From DATKWS01 sp035529435 (GTDB taxonomy: Bacteria > Krumholzibacteriota > Krumholzibacteriia > Krumholzibacteriales > Krumholzibacteriaceae), in the NCBI GenBank assembly GCA_035529435.1, contig DATKWS010000001.1:1-11075 (forward strand): a DNA stretch of 11,075 bases, in the 5' to 3' direction. Made by a program: the position numbers and the translations under genes. Of this stretch, positions 6,017 to 11,075 are shown in pieces (the first letter of the stretch is position 1; every line of letters begins with the position of its first letter). The notes beneath the pieces were generated by a model, which ran no database searches, was not told the DNA's origin, and saw nothing but the letters and a program-made list of their open reading frames with translations.

Positions 6017-6040
6017 ACATGTGGTTTCAACATTGAAACC
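6017..6040. repeat. Second palindrome cluster in the divergent region
   Basis: ACATGT (6017-6022) is followed directly by the inverted repeat GGTTTCAA-CA-TTGAAACC (6023-6040, 8-bp perfect arms). It resembles the operator units only in the central ACAT, and lies roughly 90 bp upstream of the lipase -10 box. It may be a binding site for another regulator or for the same repressor. Confidence 0.45.
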
Positions 6041-6130
6041 GGAATTCACCTTATTTCACTCCACGGGCACATTGATGCGCCCCGGTGTTACGCTGAATCA
6101 ATAACAGTATAAACAGGCTTATTTCTCATA

Positions 6131-6136
6131 TATAAT
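6131..6136 (+). promoter_or_regulatory. -10 box of the lipase-like gene
   Basis: A perfect TATAAT sits 35 nt before the ATG at 6171 in a very AT-rich stretch. No good -35 hexamer lies 16-18 bp upstream (the sequence there is TATAAA), so an activator or a weak promoter is likely. Confidence 0.45.
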
Positions 6137-6170
6137 AATCGTATGGATTGCAGATCCTAGAGGCAACTGT

Positions 6171-7043
6171 ATGCGGCAGATGGAATTTAACCTGTACACC
6201 GATGACGGCTTGCGGCTCCGGGGCAGGTACTGGGAACCCCCATCCACACCCACGGGCATCGTCTGCATCGTGCACGGACTCGGCGATCACGGCGGGCGTT
6301 ACGCGCACGTGGCCCGCCGCCTCAACACCGCCGGGTACACGGTCGCCGCTGCCGATCTGCGCGGCCACGGCATGTCGGAAGGACGGCGCGGGCACACACC
6401 GGGCCTCGGTGCATCGATGAATGATATTTCGCTCATCGTGCGTGAGGCCGGTGCTCGCTTTCCCGGAATTCCTCTGTTCCTCTACGGTCACAGCATGGGG
6501 GGCAATCTCGTACTGAACTTCGCGCTGCGCCGCGCCGCGCCGGCGGTGGGCTCCGCCGGCTCGCCGGTACTCACGGGGGTCGTCGCATCGGCCCCGCTGC
6601 TCGAGACGGCCTTCGATCCGCCGTGCTGGAAGATGCTCTTCGGGCGCACGATGCGCCCCTTCTGGCCCACCAAGTCGATGTCGAACGAAGTGCGCGTGGA
6701 GAACCTTTCACGCGATCCGGACGTAATCCGCGCCTACCGTGAGGATCCCCTCGTCCACGACCGCGTCACACTAACCTTTCTCGATATTCGCGGGGCCGGA
6801 TCATGGGCGCTGAAGCATGCCGCCGATCTCACCGTGCCCACGCTCGTCATGCACGGTGACGCCGATCGCATTACCTCCTCCGCGGTCAGCCGCGCATTCG
6901 CCGCGGCAGCGGGTGGCGCGTGCACCCTGAAGCTCTGGGAGGGATTCTACCACGAAATTCACAATGAGCCGGGGAAGGAGCAGGTATTCGACTACCTCGT
7001 GGAGTGGCTAACCGAAAAGTCGGCAATCACTCATGGGTCATGA
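6171..7043 (+). CDS. Alpha/beta hydrolase, monoacylglycerol lipase-like
   Basis: The 290-residue product matches the Hydrolase_4 (serine aminopeptidase S33) family, closest in pattern to monoacylglycerol lipases and lysophospholipases: oxyanion segment VHGLGDHGGRY (HG at 35-36), DLRGHGMSEGRRGH (62-75), nucleophile elbow GHSMGG (S108), acid in HGDADRI (D232) and histidine in GFYHEIHNEP (H261, with H264 nearby). A cap region lies between about 145 and 205. It would release fatty acids from monoglycerides or lysolipids; no signal peptide is visible, so it is probably cytoplasmic. The ATG has GAGG 7 nt upstream. The gene is divergent from blaI, so the shared region could place it under the same repressor. 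Its 3' end overlaps the convergent reductase gene by 17 nt. Confidence 0.9.
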   Translation: MRQMEFNLYTDDGLRLRGRYWEPPSTPTGIVCIVHGLGDHGGRYAHVARRLNTAGYTVAAADLRGHGMSEGRRGHTPGLGASMNDISLIVREAGARFPGIPLFLYGHSMGGNLVLNFALRRAAPAVGSAGSPVLTGVVASAPLLETAFDPPCWKMLFGRTMRPFWPTKSMSNEVRVENLSRDPDVIRAYREDPLVHDRVTLTFLDIRGAGSWALKHAADLTVPTLVMHGDADRITSSAVSRAFAAAAGGACTLKLWEGFYHEIHNEPGKEQVFDYLVEWLTEKSAITHGS

Positions 7044-8109
7044 TATACTCGGCGATCTTCCCGAAATACTCCCTCACGGGCGGCGACCCGAATCCCGTAT
7101 CGCGCCTCGTGTGGGAATCGTCGAACAGCAACCCACCCGTCAGGTACGGCGTGTAGAGCTGTATCTCGCCGATCATGCCCCGTTCATTGTCGGAGAGCCG
7201 ATCCCCCATTTTTGATACAAAGGCGGTGAACTCCCCGGGCGGAATGACGGTGAATTTCTCCTTTTTGAAATACCGGCCCGCGAGCTCGCTGATTTCCCCC
7301 AGTGTCGTCGGATTGTTTGGTCCGGCTGCAAGGTGGTAGCATTCGCCGACGCTGTCCGCACAGTGAGAGATGGCATGCGTGGCGTCGGTCACGTAGTCGA
7401 CCGGCACGAGGTCCAGCGGGCTCGATGGATCGCCGGGGAGAAATTTCAAGAGACCGTGCCAGTACATCCTGAGCGCCCGGTAGAATCCGTTGAAGCTCGA
7501 CGCGCGGCCGGTCCGGGAATCGCAGATGACGATGCTGGGGCGTAGAATCGCCACGGGCAGCTCGCCGAAGCTCTCCCGCACCAGCTTCTCCGCTTCGAAC
7601 TTGCTCTCCTCGTACGTATTGTTGTGCCTCTGTCCCTCGTCCAGCTCGTCCTCGGTGACGATTCCCGTCCGCCTTCCGGCAACATAGGCGGTGCCGATGT
7701 AATCGATCTTCTCGAGCGAGCGGCACTCCCTTGCGAAATCGAGAATGTTCCGCGTGCCCCCCACGTTGGTTTTTCGCGCTTCCTCGATCTCAAGATCGAA
7801 CCGCGCCGCGGCGGCGCAGTGAATGATGCGCGACGTTCTCGCCGCGAGGTCCCGGTACGCGCATTCGTCCAGGCCGAACAGCTCCTCCGCAACGTCCCCC
7901 GCGACAATCCGAATCCTGTCGGTGAACCGGTCCGGATCGGTTTCCGGAAACAGCTCCATCAGTACCAGCGAAATGCGGTCCAGGGGATCCACACCCCGTT
8001 TTCCCCGGACCAGCAGATTCAGCGTGGTGTCGGTGCTCGTCAGCCATTTCTGGAGGAGGCCGGCCCCGATATATCCGGTCGCCCCCGTGAGGAATACCTC
8101 TCCCGTCAT
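7027..8109 (-). CDS. NAD(P)-dependent thioester reductase-like SDR (NAD_binding_4 family)
   Basis: About 360 residues form an extended short-chain dehydrogenase of the male-sterility/thioester-reductase type. The first strand and nucleotide loop FLTGATGYIG is followed by VRGKRG, a GDV segment, IIHCAAAARFDLEIEEARKTN, STAYVAG-like GTAYVAGRR, the catalytic pair in YEESK (Y and K, about 166 and 170) and LRPSIVICDSRTG. Relatives reduce acyl-CoA or carrier-bound thioesters to aldehydes or alcohols; some are sugar epimerases, but the EEAR..N and RPSI..DS signatures favour the reductase group. It is co-transcribed with the acyl-CoA ligase: ATG 8109 lies 2 nt past the ligase stop, and the alternative GTG at 8115 would give a 4-nt GTGA overlap. 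The gene ends overlapping the lipase-like gene on the other strand. Confidence 0.87.
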   Translation of the reverse strand: MTGEVFLTGATGYIGAGLLQKWLTSTDTTLNLLVRGKRGVDPLDRISLVLMELFPETDPDRFTDRIRIVAGDVAEELFGLDECAYRDLAARTSRIIHCAAAARFDLEIEEARKTNVGGTRNILDFARECRSLEKIDYIGTAYVAGRRTGIVTEDELDEGQRHNNTYEESKFEAEKLVRESFGELPVAILRPSIVICDSRTGRASSFNGFYRALRMYWHGLLKFLPGDPSSPLDLVPVDYVTDATHAISHCADSVGECYHLAAGPNNPTTLGEISELAGRYFKKEKFTVIPPGEFTAFVSKMGDRLSDNERGMIGEIQLYTPYLTGGLLFDDSHTRRDTGFGSPPVREYFGKIAEYIMTHE

Positions 8110-8111
8110 GT

Positions 8112-9914
8112 TCACCCCGTTTCCGTCTCCATGTACATCGCCTCGATCTCGTTGATATACCGTTCAATGACCTTGTTCCGCCTGAGCTTCAATGTCGGCG
8201 TCAGCAGCTTGTTCATCACGGTGAAACTCTCGGGTATCAAGGTGAATACCCTGATCTTCTCGTAGCGCGCGCGGTCCTCCGTTGCACGCTCGATCTCCGC
8301 CGCGATCAGGGTGCGTATCTCGCCGTGTACCAGCAGCTTCCCGTAGTCGTCCTCCACGATTCCGCTGTTCCGGGCAAAATCCTCGATCGCATCTTTCCGG
8401 GGCACGACGAGCGCGGCGATGAACTTGCGGTTGTCACCGATGAGCATCGCCTGATCGATATAGAGACTCTTCGTGATCTCCGCCTCGATCGGGATCGGGG
8501 CGATGTTCTTCCCGTATGAGGTCACGATGATCTCCTTGATTCGCCCCGTGATGACAAGATTGCCGTCCTCGTCGAATCTGCCCTGGTCTCCCGAATGGAA
8601 CCAGCCTTCATCGTCTATGACGCGTGCCGTCTCCTCGGGTCTGTTGAAATATCCCTTCATGATATTCGGACCGCGTATGAGAATCTCGTTGTTTTCGCCG
8701 ATGGCGACCTCGATGCCCTCGAGCGGTTTGCCGACCGTCCCGAGCCGGTTATCGTCAAAACAGGCGGTGCACACGACGGGGGACGCCTCGGTGAGCCCGT
8801 ACCCCTCCAGAATGTTGAATCCCAAAACGTAGAGTGTCTTGGCGAGCTTCCGGTCGAGCGGGGCGCCGCCCGAGACGAGCAGCCGCAGCCTTCCCCCCGC
8901 GATATTGCGGAATTTTGATGCAATACTCCGGTTGAAGAAGGCGCACATGATTTTCAGCGTCAGCGACACCCGCCGCCCCCGGTATTCGAGATTTGCCCGC
9001 CGGTTCAGGCATCGAACGGCGGACATGACGAGCCTGCGGCGAATCAAGGGGGCTTCCAGCACCCGCTTCTCGACCGCCTCGTAGATCTTCTCGAGAACCC
9101 GCGGCACGATGATGAGGAGCGTGGGCCGGATCGTCTGCACGTCCTGGACGATCGTCGTGAGATCGCCCGCGTACGCGATCGTCACACCGCTGAAGATCAT
9201 CGTGTAGTACCCGCATGTCTTCTCGAACATGTGGCAGAGCGGGAGAAACGAGAGAAATACATCGTCCGCGGTGACGCCGAATCTTCGTGCGGCCGCGAAT
9301 GCATTCGATACGATATTGTAGTGGGAAAGAACCACTCCCTTCGGCTCACCCGTCGTACCGGATGTGTACACGATCGTCGCCGCATCGTCCGGCGATACGG
9401 GTGCGCACTCGAACGGAATTCCGTTCGCGCCCCGCACGTTCCCCGTGACAAGATCGTCGAAACGCAGGGAGAAGCCTTCCCCGTCGATGCCCGCTTCCCC
9501 GAACTGGATGACGTGCTCGAGCGCCGGCAGCGAATCCCTGATCGAGCCGATCGCCGCGCGGAGCGTATCATTCTCCACGAAGATCAGCTTACACCCCGCA
9601 TCGTCGACGATATATCGCACCGCCGAGGGTGAGAGGGTGTGATAGAGGGGCACGACGATCGCCCCCAGCTTGAGGATCGCCAGGTCGGCAATCACCCATT
9701 CATGGCCGTGGTATGCGAAGATGGCAACCCGGTCGCCTCTTCCGATGCCGAGGCTCCGCAGGGACGCGGCCAGAGCGTTTGCGCGATCGTTCAGTTCCCC
9801 GTATGAAATGCCGCGATAGACTCCGCCCCCGTCCTTGTACATCAAGGCAGGCAAATCGGTGTATTTCTCAACCGCCTTTTGGAAAGCCTCACATATTGTT
9901 CGCGGTGCGGACAT
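8112..9914 (-). CDS. Long-chain fatty acid--CoA ligase (AMP-forming), FadD15-like
   Basis: The 600-residue product is a full-length ANL-superfamily acyl-CoA synthetase. The P-loop motif YTSGTTGEPKG spans 183-193, LPLCHMFEK 224-232, the adenylate motif GYGLTE 371-376, WFHSGD 438-443, and the hinge TGRIKEII begins at 457. The C-terminal catalytic lysine motif is LTPTLKLRR (K576), the form seen in long-chain ligases (AMP-dependent synthetase family, LC-FACS). It makes an acyl-AMP and then acyl-CoA from free fatty acid, ATP and CoA. The ATG at 9914 has AGGGG 4 nt upstream. It is the first clear gene of a two-gene operon; the direct neighbour is the thioester reductase, and the convergent lipase-like gene could supply its substrate. 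No strong promoter is visible just upstream. Confidence 0.95.
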   Translation of the reverse strand: MSAPRTICEAFQKAVEKYTDLPALMYKDGGGVYRGISYGELNDRANALAASLRSLGIGRGDRVAIFAYHGHEWVIADLAILKLGAIVVPLYHTLSPSAVRYIVDDAGCKLIFVENDTLRAAIGSIRDSLPALEHVIQFGEAGIDGEGFSLRFDDLVTGNVRGANGIPFECAPVSPDDAATIVYTSGTTGEPKGVVLSHYNIVSNAFAAARRFGVTADDVFLSFLPLCHMFEKTCGYYTMIFSGVTIAYAGDLTTIVQDVQTIRPTLLIIVPRVLEKIYEAVEKRVLEAPLIRRRLVMSAVRCLNRRANLEYRGRRVSLTLKIMCAFFNRSIASKFRNIAGGRLRLLVSGGAPLDRKLAKTLYVLGFNILEGYGLTEASPVVCTACFDDNRLGTVGKPLEGIEVAIGENNEILIRGPNIMKGYFNRPEETARVIDDEGWFHSGDQGRFDEDGNLVITGRIKEIIVTSYGKNIAPIPIEAEITKSLYIDQAMLIGDNRKFIAALVVPRKDAIEDFARNSGIVEDDYGKLLVHGEIRTLIAAEIERATEDRARYEKIRVFTLIPESFTVMNKLLTPTLKLRRNKVIERYINEIEAMYMETETG

Positions 9915-9941
9915 GGGACCCCTGCAAGCAGAACTGTACGA

Positions 9942-10190
9942 TCAGACTCGAATACTATCGTACCCGAAATCCCCCGGGGAAAAAAGAAATTTCGGACGGC
10001 CCCGCACCTGCTTTTTCGCGATGCTCACCGACACCCCTGCATCGCCGGTCCGGTAGATCGTCGTTTCGGGACCGGGATCGGCCTCGAGCGCCCCGAGGAA
10101 CACCTCCATGTCGCGCTCGTGCGAAGAAATGTTGTGTGCGGTGATCGCGCGAAAAAGGTGATCCCGCGAAAATGAATGGATTCGCCCCAT
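9942..10190 (-). CDS. Doubtful small hypothetical protein upstream of the acyl-CoA ligase
   Basis: This 82-residue ORF lies 27 nt before the ligase on the same strand. Its central part (residues about 24-62, including MEVFLGALEADPG and TTIYRTGDAGVSVSIAKK) has the strong G/C third-position bias of real genes here and reads like soluble alpha/beta protein. I do not recognise the family. Against it: an in-frame TAA lies one codon before the only ATG, no ribosome site precedes that ATG, and a TATAAT sits almost on the start. It may be a 5'-truncated remnant or an ORF with a wrong start. It fills most of what would otherwise be a 328-nt gap between the ligase and glnS. Confidence 0.35.
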   Translation of the reverse strand: MGRIHSFSRDHLFRAITAHNISSHERDMEVFLGALEADPGPETTIYRTGDAGVSVSIAKKQVRGRPKFLFSPGDFGYDSIRV

Positions 10191-10192
10191 CG

Positions 10193-10205
10193 ATTATACT
10201 ATAAT
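10193..10205. promoter_or_regulatory. Palindromic -10 box, probable glnS promoter element
   Basis: ATTATA-C-TATAAT is a perfect inverted repeat, giving a consensus TATAAT on both strands. On the + strand (10200-10205) it lies 37 nt before the glnS start, a suitable distance. The -35 region (TGGATT, 10177-10182) is poor. The - strand copy would start transcription within the small ORF. Confidence 0.45.
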
Positions 10206-10242
10206 CCCGCTCGTGTGATTCAGCTACAGAGGAGAATACACA

Positions 10243-11075
10243 GTGGAAAAGAATAATAAAAAGAAGGGAAGCCCGGCGGGCGAACCCGGCGCCGACGACG
10301 GCGCAGCCGCGGGTCCATCCACGGACGCCGCACCGGCGGGGCGCGACTTCATCCGCGAAATCATAGACGAGCACAACCGCAACGGCCGCTTCGACGAGCG
10401 CGTCCATACGCGGTTTCCGCCCGAACCGAACGGGTACCTCCACATCGGGCACGCAAAGTCGATCTGCCTGAACTTCGGGATCGCCGCCGAGTACGGCGGC
10501 CTCTGCAACCTGCGGTTCGACGACACCAATCCGATCAAGGAAGAGGTGGAGTACGTCGAATCGATCAAGGACAACGTGCGGTGGCTCGGATTCGACTGGG
10601 AGGACCGCGAGTACTATGCCTCTGACTATTTCGAACAGCTCTACCGGTACGCAGTCGAGCTGATAAAGATGGGCAAGGCGTACGTCTGCGATCTGAGCGC
10701 CGAACAAACGCGCGATTACCGCGGCACCCTGACCGAACCGGGAAAGGACAGCCCCTACCGTGACCGGACGGTCGAGGAGAATCTCGACCTGTTCGAGCGG
10801 ATGCGCGCCGGCGAGTTTCCCGATGGATCGTGCACCCTGCGGGCACGAATCGACATGGCCTCACCGAACATCAACATGCGGGACCCCGTCACCTACCGTA
10901 TCATGCACGCGTCGCACCACCGCACCGGTGATGTATGGTGCATCTACCCGATGTACGATTTCGCCCACTGCTGCTCCGACTCGCTCGAACGGATCACCCA
11001 CTCGATCTGCACCCTCGAGTTCGAGGATCACCGTCCCCTCTACGACTGGTACCTCGATCAGCTCGGCATCTTCCA
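10243..11075 (+). CDS. glnS: Glutaminyl-tRNA synthetase, 3'-truncated by the window
   Basis: The first 277 codons of a class I aminoacyl-tRNA synthetase are present. After a Gly/Ala/Pro-rich start comes DFIREIIDEH, then TRFPPEPNGYLHIGHAKSIC with the HIGH ATP-binding motif at 67-70, then LRFDDTNPIKEE, YRGTLTEPGKDSPYRDR, DMASPNINMRDPV and HSICTLEFEDHRPLYDW. These match bacterial GlnRS closely and distinguish it from GluRS. The enzyme charges tRNA-Gln with glutamine in the cytoplasm. The KMSKS-type motif and anticodon-binding domain lie beyond the window. The start is GTG at 10243, with AGAGGAG 8 nt upstream. Compared with E. coli GlnRS the N-terminus is about 25 residues longer, a low-complexity stretch beginning with KNNKKKG. 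A -10 box lies at 10200-10205. Confidence 0.95.
   Translation, partial: MEKNNKKKGSPAGEPGADDGAAAGPSTDAAPAGRDFIREIIDEHNRNGRFDERVHTRFPPEPNGYLHIGHAKSICLNFGIAAEYGGLCNLRFDDTNPIKEEVEYVESIKDNVRWLGFDWEDREYYASDYFEQLYRYAVELIKMGKAYVCDLSAEQTRDYRGTLTEPGKDSPYRDRTVEENLDLFERMRAGEFPDGSCTLRARIDMASPNINMRDPVTYRIMHASHHRTGDVWCIYPMYDFAHCCSDSLERITHSICTLEFEDHRPLYDWYLDQLGIF

Noticed and set aside
9955..10707. Long - strand ORF opposite the start of glnS
   Set aside because: It is antisense to a strongly conserved synthetase and shows no protein-family features.
1..11075. CRISPR array, tRNA or insertion sequence
   Set aside because: No regularly spaced repeats beyond the short operator units, no cloverleaf-like sequence and no transposase or terminal repeats were seen by eye.

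Overview
The window is about 11 kb of GC-rich (roughly 60% by eye) bacterial chromosome with tightly packed genes. Protein genes show strong G/C preference at third codon positions, many start on GTG, and promoters and terminators look normal for bacteria. The gene mix (glutaminyl-tRNA synthetase, NodI/NodJ-type ABC exporter, BlaI/M56 pair, TPR-tailed serine hydrolase, acyl-CoA ligase plus thioester reductase) suggests an uncultured environmental bacterium, probably Gram-negative. I cannot name the phylum from sequence alone. There is no CRISPR array, tRNA, rRNA, phage gene or insertion sequence.

Layout. (1) 2-1068, + strand: the 3' part of a beta-lactamase-fold serine hydrolase with a TPR tail, then a small frameshifted gene whose ATG overlaps the hydrolase stop. 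(2) 1046-1453, - strand: a YkgJ-type cysteine-cluster protein. (3) 1740-3558, - strand: an ABC-2 exporter operon of ATPase and permease. Between them lies a small zinc-ribbon ORF, joined to the ATPase by an ATGA overlap and overlapping the permease start. The operon has its own promoter, and its -35 box sits in the T-tail of the preceding terminator. (4) 3684-5718, - strand: a BlaI-family repressor and an M56 (BlaR1-type) membrane metallopeptidase, one base apart. The usual penicillin-binding sensor domain is replaced by a charged coiled coil and TPRs. (5) 5719-6170: the divergent control region, much more AT-rich than the genes, with three consecutive 16-bp units built on ACAT(GT) palindromes that are likely BlaI operators. 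(6) 6171-7043, + strand: a monoacylglycerol-lipase-like hydrolase, converging on and overlapping by 17 nt a two-gene - strand operon (7027-9914) for an NAD-binding_4 thioester reductase and a long-chain acyl-CoA ligase. (7) 9942-10190, - strand: a doubtful small ORF. (8) 10243-11075, + strand: the start of glnS.

How the genes may work together. BlaI and M56 form a membrane-to-DNA signalling pair, but without a beta-lactam-binding domain the signal is unlikely to be a beta-lactam. The lipase, ligase and reductase could form a short lipid route (glyceride to free fatty acid to acyl-CoA to aldehyde or alcohol); this is inferred from families and adjacency only. The most unusual points are the zinc-ribbon ORF inside the ABC operon, the phased operator array, and a matching TPR module on both the serine hydrolase and the M56 peptidase.
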